NCBI GenBank assembly: GCA_034432595.1
Contig: DAOUBT010000023.1
Span: 9,132-73,131, forward strand
Direction: 5' to 3'
DNA length: 64,000 bases
Source: DAOTZR01 sp034432595
Lineage (GTDB): Bacteria; Chloroflexota; Anaerolineae; B4-G1; SLSP01
A program made the position numbers and the translations under genes. This document shows, piece after piece, positions 1 through 8,760 of the stretch (within the stretch, counting starts at the first letter, position 1; every line of letters starts with the position of its first letter). The notes beneath the pieces were generated by a model. That model was not told the DNA's origin. It ran no database searches and worked only from the letters and a program-made list of their open reading frames with translations.

Positions 1-193
1 GGTGGACGATGAGGAGCTGCGCCCCCCAATCCGCCGCCGCCTCGAACGCGCTCAGGCGTGCATCCACGGCCAGGGCCACGCGCGTTACCTCGTCCGGCCC
101 ACCGACCTGCAAGCCATTGAGAGAGTCATCGTGAGCGAATTCTTTGAGCTTCAAATACTCGTCTAAATAACTGATCAGGGCATCGCGTTGCAT
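1..193 (-). CDS. Nif3 family dinuclear metal-centre protein (N-terminal part)
   Basis: The first 64 codons are present and the gene runs off the left edge. The translation has the Nif3/DUF34 pattern: an N-terminal helix, the segment NGLQVGG, then a strand giving AVDARL and a second strand ending LLIVH, where family members place the first metal-ligand histidine. Nif3 proteins form hexamers with two metals per subunit; some are annotated as GTP cyclohydrolase I type 2, but their cellular role is generally unsettled. The start ATG is 7 nt beyond the stop of the FAD oxidoreductase gene, and a GGAGG inside the end of that gene acts as ribosome site, so the two are probably cotranscribed. The family is clear; no specific function can be assigned. 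Confidence 0.85.
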   Translation of the reverse strand, partial: MQRDALISYLDEYLKLKEFAHDDSLNGLQVGGPDEVTRVALAVDARLSAFEAAADWGAQLLIVH

Positions 194-199
194 GAGATC

Positions 200-1561
200 C
201 TAAACCTCCTCCATGATGAGCCGCGCGGCACGGCGTCCGATTTCCACCGCGTAATTTGTGCCCCGGTCCCATGGATAAACCTGACTCATGTTCGCCATGT
301 ACAGGTTGGGAAGCGGGGTTTTGATGGGCGGGATAGCGCGCGAGTGGTCACGCAGCGGTACCGGCTGTGCGTAGCTTTCGCTGAACTTCCACATGCGGCG
401 GATCCAGCTCCGCTCGAAAGCGGGGTTGAAGCGCTGCAGCGCAGGGATGAAGCGCTCCAACAGAGCTTCCGGCTCCATCTCGAAGTAGGGATGGCCCGGC
501 TCCAGATAATCGCCGCAGTAAACGATATGATCTCCGCCGTAATGCTCCGATGAAATATAGTTGGTGTGTTCCACCAGGGCCAGGAAGGGGAACCCTTCGC
601 GTTTGGGGATGTTGACCCAGTAATGGCCAGGGGTCAAGGGCTGTCGCAAAGCCAGGACGAGCACCACCGCTCCCATGGCCTTGAGCTTGAGCAAGTCAGC
701 GGCGTATTCAGCGGGCAGGGTGGGCGTGCGATCTTTGAGCATCTGCGGGGAACAGGTCGCCAGCACGCGGTCGTGGATCACGTCACCGGCGCGCAGTTCG
801 AGGCGGATACGGCCATCGGGCATGGGATGAATGCCGCGCACATGCGTCTCCAAACGAATCGTCGCACCGTGCGCGCGCACCTGTTCGGCCAGCGCATCCA
901 AAAAGCCCTGGAAGCCCCCCACAAAATAACCCAGGCGCGGCGTGCGCGCCGCAATGCGCGCCCAGAACCAGGCCAGGTTGACTTCCTGATAATACGGCCC
1001 AAACTTGCCCTCCAGCAGCGGCTGCCAGAAGGCCGCGTAAGCGCGTCGGCCCACCGCGCGCGCCAACCACGCATCCGCCGTGACGCGCTCCATCGGCTGC
1101 CAGCGCGGATTGTAACGCAGATAGGCCGTCACCAGCCCCACGCGGAAACGATCCCACAGCGGAATCGGACGGAAGCCCAACACCCCGAAGGCCGCGGAGA
1201 GCAAGTCCGTCACGCGCACCAGCGTTTTCCCCAACGGCCAGCGCTCGGCGCTTTCCGGCAACCACGGTTTGTTAATCGGGTAGAGTTTGCCGTCCTTATA
1301 GATGGAGGTAATCGGCGCCGGGAAGAAAACTTTATCCTGCCAGCCGATTTCCTGTGCCAGGCGCAGAATATCGCGGTCGCTGGCAAAAATGTGGTGATAG
1401 AAATGCTCCAACGGCCACGCCCAGGCTTCATCCTTGAAACCCGCGGCCAACCCGCCGATATAGGGGCGTGCCTCGTAAATCGTCACTTTGTGCCCGGCGC
1501 GTGCCAGATCAAAGGCCGCGCTCAGCCCTGCCACCCCTGCGCCGATAATTCCGATATCCAT
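200..1561 (-). CDS. FAD-dependent oxidoreductase (HemY/amine oxidase superfamily)
   Basis: A 453-residue flavoprotein. A Rossmann FAD-binding motif GxGxxG is at residues 7-12, followed by an acidic residue ending the second strand (IYEARP) and the GGLA flavin-contact motif near residue 36. The overall arrangement matches the protoporphyrinogen oxidase/UDP-galactopyranose mutase/phytoene desaturase superfamily. There is no signal peptide. The substrate cannot be told from sequence; haem-pathway neighbours are absent, so a protoporphyrinogen oxidase name would be over-reading. A GGAGG lies about 14 nt before the ATG, somewhat far. The nif3 gene follows within 7 nt. Confidence 0.8.
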   Translation of the reverse strand: MDIGIIGAGVAGLSAAFDLARAGHKVTIYEARPYIGGLAAGFKDEAWAWPLEHFYHHIFASDRDILRLAQEIGWQDKVFFPAPITSIYKDGKLYPINKPWLPESAERWPLGKTLVRVTDLLSAAFGVLGFRPIPLWDRFRVGLVTAYLRYNPRWQPMERVTADAWLARAVGRRAYAAFWQPLLEGKFGPYYQEVNLAWFWARIAARTPRLGYFVGGFQGFLDALAEQVRAHGATIRLETHVRGIHPMPDGRIRLELRAGDVIHDRVLATCSPQMLKDRTPTLPAEYAADLLKLKAMGAVVLVLALRQPLTPGHYWVNIPKREGFPFLALVEHTNYISSEHYGGDHIVYCGDYLEPGHPYFEMEPEALLERFIPALQRFNPAFERSWIRRMWKFSESYAQPVPLRDHSRAIPPIKTPLPNLYMANMSQVYPWDRGTNYAVEIGRRAARLIMEEV

Positions 1562-1649
1562 GTTGTGTTGAACGCCTCCAGCGTAATTTTAGATGGCCCC
1601 CGACTCATGTCCATTCCATTTAACGTCCGTAACGGCTTGCTTTGCCACA

Positions 1650-1730
1650 AGACAATGCCTCAGCCCACCCCTATACCGCCTGAATGTTCTATCGCAGCGT
1701 AACCCTGACAGACTGAGCAGTTACCAACGA
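1650..1730 (+). repeat. Dispersed intergenic repeat copy (CTGAGCAGTTAC family)
   Basis: This stretch contains a degraded palindrome core, then a CCTGAATG segment, CGTAACCC and CTGAGCAGTTAC in the same order as copies near 32.3, 37.4 and (inverted) 35.9 kb. It sits between the FAD oxidoreductase start and miaB. It looks like a non-coding dispersed element and is followed by TTCCAG-rich sequence that also recurs near 53.9 and 56.5 kb. Confidence 0.6.
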
Positions 1731-1781
1731 TCTACTTCCAGCCTACACTTCCGCTCTCCACTTCCAGTATCCAGCTTCCCG

Positions 1782-3131
1782 CTAAACCCTCTCCCCAATC
1801 AGCGACCATGGACCCGTCCAGGTGATGCGCGTGTGGACGAGTTGACCCAACAAAGCGGCCTCTTCCGGCGCGGGGAAAAAGACCGTGCGATCCGTGCGCG
1901 TGCGCCCGAACCAACGGCCACGTTTGGCCTGATACCCCTCAACCAGCACCTCGACCGTCTGCCCCAGGTAGCGGGCGTTTAAATCGGTGAGGATGCGCGT
2001 CTGAAGCTGATCTAAGGCCAGACGGCGGCGTTCTTTTTCTTCCGGATCCACGTCGTCCTCAAACGAGCGCGTGGCTACCGTGAGCGGACGTGGCGAGTAG
2101 CGCGCAATGTGGGCTTTATCCAGGCGTAACTCGGCCAGCAGGTCATACGTGTGCTGAAACTGCTCCGCCGTCTCGCCAGGGAACCCCACGATGATGTCCG
2201 TCGCAATTGAAGCGTGTGGGATGCGCGCGCGGATTTTTTCCACCAGGCGGCGGTAATCCGCTACCGTGTAACCGCGACGCATACGCGCCAGCACCTCATC
2301 ATCCCCAGCTTGAATCGGCAGCTCAAAATGCTCGCAGAGCTTGGGCAGCGTGGCCACCGCATCGAGCAAATCGTCGCGCATCCAGTTGGGATGGCTGGTC
2401 AGGAAGCGCAGGCGCACGATACCCTCAATGTCGTGCAGGCGGCGCAGCAAGGTCACCAGGGGCGTCTCCGCAGCGTCCCGGAACTCCGGCAAATCATAGC
2501 CGTAGCGGTCCACAATCTGCCCCAGCAGGGTGATTTCGCGTACCCCCTGCGCGGCCAACTGCTCGGCCTCGGCCACAATCACGTCCATGGGACGGCTGCG
2601 CTCCGCCCCGCGGCGATAGGGGATGACGCAATAGGTGCAGGCATGGGAACAGCCCAGCACAATCGGAATGTAGGCGCTGACCGTCCGCCCCGCCTCGGAA
2701 GTCGGCAGGACGGCGGGCGAAGGCATCCCACGATGGCGCTGTTCCGCATCCGCCACCAATGCCTGCGCCTCGCTGAGCACATCCCGCTCGCCCAGGGCCA
2801 TCCACAGCCCGGTCGCATCCGAAGGGGGGAGAAAGAGATCAACCCACGGGAAGCGCGCCTGCAGCGCCGGCAAATCGCGCTCGCGATACAGACAGCCCAT
2901 CACCACCAGCAGGGTCTTGGGATTGCGCTCCTTCAGCGGGCGGAGCTGTTCGATGCGGCCCACCACCTTATCTTCCGCCTGCTGCCGCACCACGCACGTG
3001 TTCAACACCACAATATCCGCATGGTCCGCGTGCGGGGTCGGCTGATAGCCCAGACGTTCCAGCCCCGCCGCCACGCGCTGCGAATCGGCCAGGTTCATTT
3101 GACAACCAATCGTCCAGATGTGATAACGCAT
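1782..3131 (-). CDS. miaB: tRNA-2-methylthio-N6-dimethylallyladenosine synthase (MiaB-type)
   Basis: Radical-SAM methylthiotransferase of 449 residues. The N-terminal MTTase domain shows GCQMN with Cys10, then LNTC and MGC, which bind the auxiliary [4Fe-4S] cluster. The radical-SAM motif CxxxCxxC is at Cys161, Cys165 and Cys168, and a TRAM-like RNA-binding region closes the protein (about residues 385-445). MiaB adds the methylthio group to i6A37 of tRNAs. RimO and MtaB are paralogues; the GCQMN and CSHACTYCVIP sequences favour MiaB. A good promoter lies just upstream, divergent from wrbA. Confidence 0.9.
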   Translation of the reverse strand: MRYHIWTIGCQMNLADSQRVAAGLERLGYQPTPHADHADIVVLNTCVVRQQAEDKVVGRIEQLRPLKERNPKTLLVVMGCLYRERDLPALQARFPWVDLFLPPSDATGLWMALGERDVLSEAQALVADAEQRHRGMPSPAVLPTSEAGRTVSAYIPIVLGCSHACTYCVIPYRRGAERSRPMDVIVAEAEQLAAQGVREITLLGQIVDRYGYDLPEFRDAAETPLVTLLRRLHDIEGIVRLRFLTSHPNWMRDDLLDAVATLPKLCEHFELPIQAGDDEVLARMRRGYTVADYRRLVEKIRARIPHASIATDIIVGFPGETAEQFQHTYDLLAELRLDKAHIARYSPRPLTVATRSFEDDVDPEEKERRRLALDQLQTRILTDLNARYLGQTVEVLVEGYQAKRGRWFGRTRTDRTVFFPAPEEAALLGQLVHTRITWTGPWSLIGERV

Positions 3132-3174
3132 TTTTCCTCAATCACGCTAAAAAGTTTCCGCTCAAAGCCTTCCG

Positions 3175-3203
3175 ATTGTAAGCCATTTTGGGAGAGTGGT
3201 CAA
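3175..3203 (-). promoter_or_regulatory. Sigma70-type promoter of miaB
   Basis: On the minus strand a TTGACC -35 box (3198-3203) and a TACAAT -10 box (3175-3180) are 17 nt apart, about 45 nt before the miaB ATG. It is divergent from the wrbA promoter. Confidence 0.65.
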
Positions 3204-3261
3204 GGTGGTATGACCGAAAAGGGGGGAAGATTCAGCCTCCCGGAATCGGCACGCGCCACTC

Positions 3262-3290
3262 TTGAAAAATAAAATAGGATGTTTTATAAT
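3262..3290 (+). promoter_or_regulatory. Sigma70-type promoter of wrbA
   Basis: TTGAAA (3262-3267) and a perfect TATAAT (3285-3290) are separated by 17 nt in an AT-rich stretch, followed by GGAGG at 3312-3316 and the wrbA ATG at 3323. This is one of the strongest-looking promoters in the window. Confidence 0.75.
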
Positions 3291-3322
3291 AAAAATATAT
3301 TCTTAAATCTCGGAGGTTAAGC

Positions 3323-3946
3323 ATGTCGCAGGTTAAATTGCTCATCGTTTACTACAGTTCCACCGGAACGAACTACCAGATGGCTTTAGCGGCAAAGGCA
3401 GCGGCAGAAGAGGCTGGAGCGGAAGTGCGGGTCCGCAAGGTGCAGGAACTGGCGCCGGACTCCGCCATTGACAGCAATCCCGCCTGGCGCGCCCACGTCG
3501 AAGCCACACGTGACGTGCCGGTAGTCACCTACGAGGATATGGAATGGGCCAATGCTTACATCTTTGGCACCCCCACGCGCTTCGGCAATGTCGCCTCTCA
3601 GATGAAGCAATTCATAGACACACTCGGTGGCCTGTGGTTTAAAGGCAAGCTCACCAACAAACCCGTCGCGGCTTTCACCAGCGCCATGAATCCCCACGGC
3701 GGACAGGAAAGCACGCTCCTTGCGCTCTACCACACCTTCTATCACTGGGGGAGCATCATCGTTCCGCCGGGTTACACCGATCCGGGCCTCTATGCCGCCG
3801 GCGGCAATCCCTATGGCGTGAGCGCCACCGCCGATCCCAAACAGCCGCAGGTGCCCGAAGCCACCCTGGAAGCCGTGCGCATCATGACGCGGCGCGTCGT
3901 GCGGGTGACGGAGTGGCTGCTTAAAGGGCAGCAGGCTTCGTCGTAG
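3323..3946 (+). CDS. wrbA: NAD(P)H:quinone oxidoreductase, WrbA type
   Basis: A 207-residue flavodoxin-like protein. The FMN phosphate-binding loop (YYSSTGTNYQMA) is at about residues 10-21. The central GTPTRFGNVASQMKQF segment and the later GGQESTLLALYHTFYHWG are hallmarks of WrbA, which reduces quinones by two electrons and protects against quinone redox cycling. Length equals the family norm. It is monocistronic, with its own promoter and GGAGG site, and faces the terminator of the mevalonate operon. Confidence 0.93.
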   Translation: MSQVKLLIVYYSSTGTNYQMALAAKAAAEEAGAEVRVRKVQELAPDSAIDSNPAWRAHVEATRDVPVVTYEDMEWANAYIFGTPTRFGNVASQMKQFIDTLGGLWFKGKLTNKPVAAFTSAMNPHGGQESTLLALYHTFYHWGSIIVPPGYTDPGLYAAGGNPYGVSATADPKQPQVPEATLEAVRIMTRRVVRVTEWLLKGQQASS

Positions 3947-3957
3947 CCACGCAAAAA

Positions 3958-3984
3958 ACGGGGCGACGCTTCCGGTCGCCCCGT
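3958..3984 (-). terminator. Rho-independent terminator of the mevalonate operon
   Basis: Perfect 10-bp arms (ACGGGGCGAC and its complement) enclose a 7-nt loop. Read on the minus strand the stem is followed by TTTTTT, so it ends transcription arriving from the 4003-8001 operon. The + strand has no T-run after it. Confidence 0.85.
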
Positions 3985-4002
3985 CGCAAGCCAACTGAGG
4001 CC

Positions 4003-4419
4003 TTACGCGCCCACCGTGACGCGCTGCAGCATTGGGCGGAACTTGTACCCGTACACGATGGTACCTTCCTCCCCGTATGTGCGCAGGCGGCGCGTCACCA
4101 TTTCCACCTTCATGCCGATGTGCACGTCTTCCGGCTTGACGTCCGTGAGCTGCGCCGTCACCATCGGCCCTTCTTCCAGCTTGACGATGGCCACAGTGTA
4201 AGGCGCGTAGTCCTCATACCCCGCCGGCGGGTTGTAAATCGTGCTGAAGGTGTACACCTCGCCCCGTCCGCTGAACTCGTGCGGTTCGTGCGCTGGCTTG
4301 CCGCATTCCGGGCAGACATCGCGCGGCGGGAAAATCTTTGCGTGACAATGCTCGCACTCCTCGCCTTCCAGACGATAGCGCGGACCCCGTAAACGCCAAT
4401 CATGAGCAACTTTTTCCAT
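4003..4419 (-). CDS. Zn-ribbon OB-fold protein (DUF35) of the thiolase/HMG-CoA synthase complex
   Basis: 138 residues. The N-terminal rubredoxin-like zinc ribbon has Cys22, Cys25, Cys36 and Cys39; the rest is the OB fold (VYTFSTIYNPPAGYEDYAPY, then VTAQLTDV). In archaea this DUF35 protein joins acetoacetyl-CoA thiolase and HMG-CoA synthase in one complex that passes acetoacetyl-CoA between active sites. Here it is the last gene after those same two enzymes, 19 nt from the thiolase stop, so the same complex is likely. A terminator follows. Confidence 0.9.
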   Translation of the reverse strand: MEKVAHDWRLRGPRYRLEGEECEHCHAKIFPPRDVCPECGKPAHEPHEFSGRGEVYTFSTIYNPPAGYEDYAPYTVAIVKLEEGPMVTAQLTDVKPEDVHIGMKVEMVTRRLRTYGEEGTIVYGYKFRPMLQRVTVGA

Positions 4420-4438
4420 CGTATCCTCCTTAACTGGA

Positions 4439-5596
4439 TTAGATCATAGCTTCAAGAATGTGAGTAACAATGGCGGAACCGCTGCCGCCAATATTTTGCG
4501 TCATGCCGAGGCGCGCGTTGGGGAGCTGATTCTTCCCCGCCAGGCCGCGCAACTGCAAGACGGCTTCCACAATTTGATACACGCCCGTCGCCCCCACCGG
4601 ATGCCCGCGCGCCTTGAGGCCGCCCAACGTCGCGATGGGGATGCGCCCCTGCAAGGTAATGTCACCCTCCAGCGCCAGGCGTACCCCCTGCCCGCGTGGT
4701 GCAAAGCCCGCGGCTTCCAGGCTCAGCGCGGACATAATCGAAAAAGCATCGTGCAACTCGAAGAAGTCAATATCCTCCGGTTTGACCCCCGCCTTTTCAT
4801 AAGCGCGCTGCGCCGAAAGCGCCGCCGCCTCCAGCGCCAGGGGGTCTTTGCGGTCGTGGACCGCTAAAGGCGCCGTCGCCATCGCCGAAGCCCGGATGCG
4901 TACCGGCGCCGGGCTGAGGGAGCGCGCATACTCCGCCGGTGCCAGAATCACCGCAGCCGCCCCATCGCAGATGGGGGCCGAATCCAGCAGATTCACGGGC
5001 GTGGCAATCATCCCCGCCTTAGCATACGCATCCTTGTTGATGGGCGTATGGAAGAGCGCGTTCGGATTGTTCATCGCGTTGGCGTGTGCAACAATAGGGA
5101 AGTTGGCAAAATCCTCATGCTTCCAGCCGTACTCATACATGTACCGTTGCATCAGCATGGCGTTCAGCGACACGAAGGATACGCCGTGAATGACCTCGTA
5201 CTCAGCATCCGCAGCCATGGCCAACCCCACGGTAGTGTCGGCACCTTTCGTGTCGGTCATCTTTTCCACGCCCATCGCCAACACGATATCCGCCAGGCCG
5301 CTCGCCACAGCCAGCGTGCCCACACGCACCGCTGCCGATCCCGAAGCGCACGCAGCCTCGATTTTCATCGCCTCCACGCCGCGCATGCCCAGAAAATCGG
5401 CCACCAGTGTGCCCAGATTTTCCTGTTCGTTGAGCACACCCGACATCATATTGCCCACATAAATGGCATCCACGCGGTCAATCCCGGCGTCCTGTAGCGC
5501 ATTGCGCGCTGCGTTAAACGCCAGATGGCGCAGGCTCACTCCCCAGTGTTCATCCACCGGCACCTGACCTATACCGATAATCGCTACGTCACGCAT
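4439..5596 (-). CDS. Acetyl-CoA C-acetyltransferase, archaeal thiolase type
   Basis: A 385-residue SCP-x/archaeal-type thiolase. The nucleophile Cys83 lies in EAACASGSA, a catalytic His in ELHDAF and another in GGLKARGHPVGATG. The bacterial second cysteine (CxGGG) is replaced by an NIGGSGSA loop, as in archaeal thiolases that partner DUF35. It condenses two acetyl-CoA to acetoacetyl-CoA, the first step of the mevalonate route. It begins 8 nt after HMG-CoA synthase ends, which fits physical complex formation. Confidence 0.9.
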   Translation of the reverse strand: MRDVAIIGIGQVPVDEHWGVSLRHLAFNAARNALQDAGIDRVDAIYVGNMMSGVLNEQENLGTLVADFLGMRGVEAMKIEAACASGSAAVRVGTLAVASGLADIVLAMGVEKMTDTKGADTTVGLAMAADAEYEVIHGVSFVSLNAMLMQRYMYEYGWKHEDFANFPIVAHANAMNNPNALFHTPINKDAYAKAGMIATPVNLLDSAPICDGAAAVILAPAEYARSLSPAPVRIRASAMATAPLAVHDRKDPLALEAAALSAQRAYEKAGVKPEDIDFFELHDAFSIMSALSLEAAGFAPRGQGVRLALEGDITLQGRIPIATLGGLKARGHPVGATGVYQIVEAVLQLRGLAGKNQLPNARLGMTQNIGGSGSAIVTHILEAMI

Positions 5597-5604
5597 GACG
5601 CCTC

Positions 5605-6666
5605 CTAATGCTGAAGAATTTTATGGCGGTAGCGCGCGTAGAGCGCGTAATCAATCTCGACCCGCCGCGCGATATAATCCGCCAGACGCGGAGCGCGCTC
5701 ACGCCGTTCCAGGATGGCAGGCGTAATCTCCCACGCCGTCGCATCGGAACCGGCGCCGGAGCCGAAACTCACCACCAGCACGCGGTCGCCGGGCTTGACG
5801 ATGTCCAGCACTGCGGAAAAGCCCGTAATGGCCCCGCCCGCGTAGGTATTCCCAATCACATTGCTCACAATGCCGGGGCGGATTTGCTCCTCGCTGAAGC
5901 CCAAAATTCCGCCCATGCGTTCCGGGAACTTCACGTTGGGCTGATGGAAAACCGCATACGTGAAATCCTGCGGTTGCATGCCCAGGCCGTCCATCAGGGC
6001 ACGCGCGGCGGATTCAATGTGGTGGAAGTAGGCCGGCTCGCCCGTGAAACGCCCGCCGTGGCTGGGATAGTGCTGATACGCACGCCGCCAGAAGTCGGGC
6101 GTATCGGTCACGTAAGAGACCGAACCCAGGCACACCGCCAGAGCCTCCTGCGCCGGACCGACGATAAAAGCCGTCCCGCCGCTGGAAGCCGTGTATTCCA
6201 GCTCATCGCCGGGGCGACCCTGCGCCGTATCGGCACCGATCGCTAAGGCGTAATCCCCCATGCCGGAACCGACCAGCCCCATCGCGGCCTGCAGCGCTTC
6301 CGTCCCCGCTTTGCATGCGAATTCCAGGTCCGCGGCCAGCAAGTAAGGGGTAGCGCCCAACGCCTCCGCCACAATGGTTGATGTGGGCTTCACCGCGTAG
6401 GGCGGCGACTCGCTGCCCACCCACACCGCGCGCAACAGCTCCGGGCGGATGCCGGCGCGCGCCAACGCATTACGTGCGGCCTCGATCGCAATCGTCGCCG
6501 TATCCTCATCCGGACCAGCCACCGCCTTTTCCTTGATGGGGCCGCGTCCGCGTCCATGCCACACCCGCGACACCTCCGTGTTGGGCAGGCGGTACATCGG
6601 CACATACGACCCGTATCCGATAATCCCGACGGGACGCTGGGGTTGCATAACCGGTTGCGTTGTCAC
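5605..6666 (-). CDS. Hydroxymethylglutaryl-CoA synthase, archaeal type
   Basis: 353 residues, the size of archaeal HMG-CoA synthases. Cys118 in EFACKAGTEA is the acyl nucleophile and the VFHQPN motif provides the catalytic histidine. It adds acetyl-CoA to acetoacetyl-CoA. It is second in the operon, 39 nt after HMG-CoA reductase and 8 nt before the thiolase. An alternative start at the second Met (residue 7) is possible; the longer form is kept because nothing rules it out. Confidence 0.92.
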   Translation of the reverse strand: MTTQPVMQPQRPVGIIGYGSYVPMYRLPNTEVSRVWHGRGRGPIKEKAVAGPDEDTATIAIEAARNALARAGIRPELLRAVWVGSESPPYAVKPTSTIVAEALGATPYLLAADLEFACKAGTEALQAAMGLVGSGMGDYALAIGADTAQGRPGDELEYTASSGGTAFIVGPAQEALAVCLGSVSYVTDTPDFWRRAYQHYPSHGGRFTGEPAYFHHIESAARALMDGLGMQPQDFTYAVFHQPNVKFPERMGGILGFSEEQIRPGIVSNVIGNTYAGGAITGFSAVLDIVKPGDRVLVVSFGSGAGSDATAWEITPAILERRERAPRLADYIARRVEIDYALYARYRHKILQH

Positions 6667-6705
6667 GTCTTGCTCCTCCTCAAACCCTCTGGTATCAGGC
6701 CTGCG

Positions 6706-8001
6706 CTATTCACCGGCGCGCAGGCGCTTTAAGATGATGTCGGCCTGATCGGCGCGGATGGTGCCGCTTTGCACCAGGGCCTGCGCCACCTTCTCAATTT
6801 CATCCCCCTGCGCCCCCGCAGCGATAGCCACCTGCCGCGCGTGCAGGGTCATGTGTCCGCGCTGAATGCCCTCGGTAGCCAGGGCGCGTAACGCGGCAAA
6901 GTTCTGCGCCAATCCCACGCTGACGGCGATTTCGGCCAGCTCGCGCGCCGTCTTGACGCCCAGAATTTTGAGCGCCACGCGCGCCGTGGGATGGGAGCGC
7001 GTCGTCCCGCCCACAATACCCGCCGTGATGGGCAGCTCCAAAGTCCCGATGAGATTGCCCCGACCATCGCGGCGCCAGGTGCTCAGGCTGGTGTAGCGGC
7101 CACTGCGGGCGGCGTAAGCGTGGGCGCCAGCTTCCGCCGCGCGCCAATCGTTGCCCGTCGCCAGCAACACCGCATCCACGCCGTTCATGATGCCTTTGTT
7201 GTGCGTGGCGGCACGGTAGGGATCGGCAGCCGCAAAAGCCCAGGCCGCCTCGACGCCGCGCGCCACCGCGTCCCCGCTGAAGCTGCCGAAAGCCAGACTC
7301 TCGATGGGGAGACACACCCGCGCCCGCGCCACGCGCTTATCGGCCAGATTGCTCAAAATGCGCAGGAAAACCGTGCCGTGGGTCAAACCCTCGACGCGGT
7401 AGGCCAGGCGTTCGCACGCCGTGTTGACCGCGTTTGCTCCCATCGCATCCAGCACGTCGTAGAGCAGATGCACCACCAGCATCGGCCCGACGGGCGTTTG
7501 CTCCAGGATGCGCACCTCAAGGTCGCGCGCGCCACCGCCGAGCTTCACCAACACCGGGTCGCTTTCATTGGCCAGGGCGAGCAACTCCGCCTTGTGCGCA
7601 AGCAGCTCCACGCGCGCCGCGTACACATCCGACACGTCCACCACCTGAATCTGTCCAATCATCACGGCCGGATCGGCCACGGCCAGGAAACCACCACCTG
7701 CGCGCGCGAGCTTCGCGGCCAGCGAAGCCCCGGCCACCACCGAAGGCTCCTCCACCACCATCGGCACGAGCACCTCACGCCCGTTCACCACGAAATTCGT
7801 GGCGATGCCCAAAGGCAGCGTGTGCAGGCCCACGACGTTTTCAATCAGATGGTCCGCCTGCTCCAGCGATAGCCCCATGTCGCCGCGCAAAACGGCGCAT
7901 TCCTCATCCGTCAGTTCCGCAAAAACGCGCACCTGTTGCAGGCGCGCTTCCGGTGACAACTCATAAAAACCACTCAAACGCGATGTCTTCGTTTCACTCA
8001 T
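6706..8001 (-). CDS. mvaA: Hydroxymethylglutaryl-CoA reductase, class II
   Basis: 431 residues with class II (bacterial) features: the ENVVGLHTLPLGIATNF segment carrying the catalytic Glu, ATHNKGIMNG with the catalytic Lys, GNDWRA with the Asp, and GHMTLHAR with the C-terminal His. It reduces HMG-CoA to mevalonate. Class II enzymes are often labelled degradative, but linkage to thiolase and HMG-CoA synthase argues for a biosynthetic role in isoprenoid supply. It is the first gene of the operon. I see no strong promoter upstream; a TATGAT at about 8044 (minus) lacks a convincing -35. Confidence 0.93.
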   Translation of the reverse strand: MSETKTSRLSGFYELSPEARLQQVRVFAELTDEECAVLRGDMGLSLEQADHLIENVVGLHTLPLGIATNFVVNGREVLVPMVVEEPSVVAGASLAAKLARAGGGFLAVADPAVMIGQIQVVDVSDVYAARVELLAHKAELLALANESDPVLVKLGGGARDLEVRILEQTPVGPMLVVHLLYDVLDAMGANAVNTACERLAYRVEGLTHGTVFLRILSNLADKRVARARVCLPIESLAFGSFSGDAVARGVEAAWAFAAADPYRAATHNKGIMNGVDAVLLATGNDWRAAEAGAHAYAARSGRYTSLSTWRRDGRGNLIGTLELPITAGIVGGTTRSHPTARVALKILGVKTARELAEIAVSVGLAQNFAALRALATEGIQRGHMTLHARQVAIAAGAQGDEIEKVAQALVQSGTIRADQADIILKRLRAGE

Positions 8002-8099
8002 CGTTTTATGACTCCAGGCCGTAAGAGACTGCCTATATCATACCGGCTGGTATCTCTCAAAAGCTCTCCAAAAAGGCATCTCGAGATGGGGAACGCCGT

Positions 8100-8690
8100 C
8101 GCGCCGTCCGATGTTGCAAGCACCAGCCTCACCCAGGCTATGCGGTCAGGTGAGAGCAAGGCCGTCATCAACCCCAAGGCCTTCGCTTACCCTGATAGCA
8201 TGGGTAGGCGACGGCAATGCCGTCGCCTACCCCGCCATCATCAATCCCAAGACCTCTGCTTACCCTGATAGCCTGGGTGGGCGAAAGCAATGCCGTCCTC
8301 TACCCCAAGGCCTTCGCTTACCCTGAATTCTGGCTTGTAACCTGGGTGGGCGACGGCAATGCCTTCGCACACCCCGCCGTCATCAACCCCAAGGCCTTCG
8401 TTTACCCTGATAGCCTGGGTGGGCGAAAGCAATGCCGTCCTCTACCCCAAGGCCTTCGCTTACCCTGAATTCTGGCTTATAACCTGGGTGGGCAAAAGCA
8501 TTGCCGTCGCCTACCCCGCCGTCATCTACCCCAAGACCTTCGCTTCCCTGATAGCCTGGGTGGGCGAAAGCAATGCCGTCCTCTACCCCAAGGTCTTCGC
8601 TTACCCTGAATTCTGGCTTATAACCTGGGTGGGCGACGGCAATGCCGTCGCCCACCCGCAATGCCGTCGCCTACCCCAAAACATCGTCTC
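8100..8690. repeat. Tandem array of a ~142-bp unit containing palindromes
   Basis: From about 8263 a unit beginning CCCTGATAGCCTGGGTGGG recurs at 8263, 8405 and 8546, a period of 141-142 bp, with a shortened copy before it from about 8150. Each unit carries two forms of a palindrome (arms GGCGACGGCA and TGCCGTCGCC around one A; best copies 8207-8227 and 8632-8652) and a CCCTGAATTCTGGCTT segment. Reading frames across it are by-products of the repeat. It fills most of the gap between the HMG-CoA reductase gene (8001) and the CDF gene (8761). Confidence 0.85.
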
Positions 8691-8695
8691 GTGTG

Positions 8696-8723
8696 TGGAC
8701 GCATCGGTAGGGTGCGGTATAAT
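8696..8723 (+). promoter_or_regulatory. Probable promoter of the CDF transporter gene
   Basis: A perfect TATAAT at 8718-8723 is preceded 16 nt upstream by a weak TGGACG. A GAGGT ribosome site at 8746-8750 and the ATG at 8761 follow. This places the CDF start after the repeat array rather than inside it. Confidence 0.5.
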
Positions 8724-8760
8724 AGGCGATACATTCCATAACACTGAGGTTAACGAAAAC

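Noticed and set aside
2214..3272. 352-residue open frame on the + strand across miaB
   Set aside because: Antisense to a clearly real miaB, with His/Arg/Gln-rich composition typical of shadow frames.
8100..8690. CRISPR array
   Set aside because: Units of about 142 bp are alike along their full length with no unique spacers, and there are no cas genes.
8359..8760. Longer N-terminus for the CDF transporter
   Set aside because: The extension is translated repeat array; promoter and ribosome site lie downstream of it.
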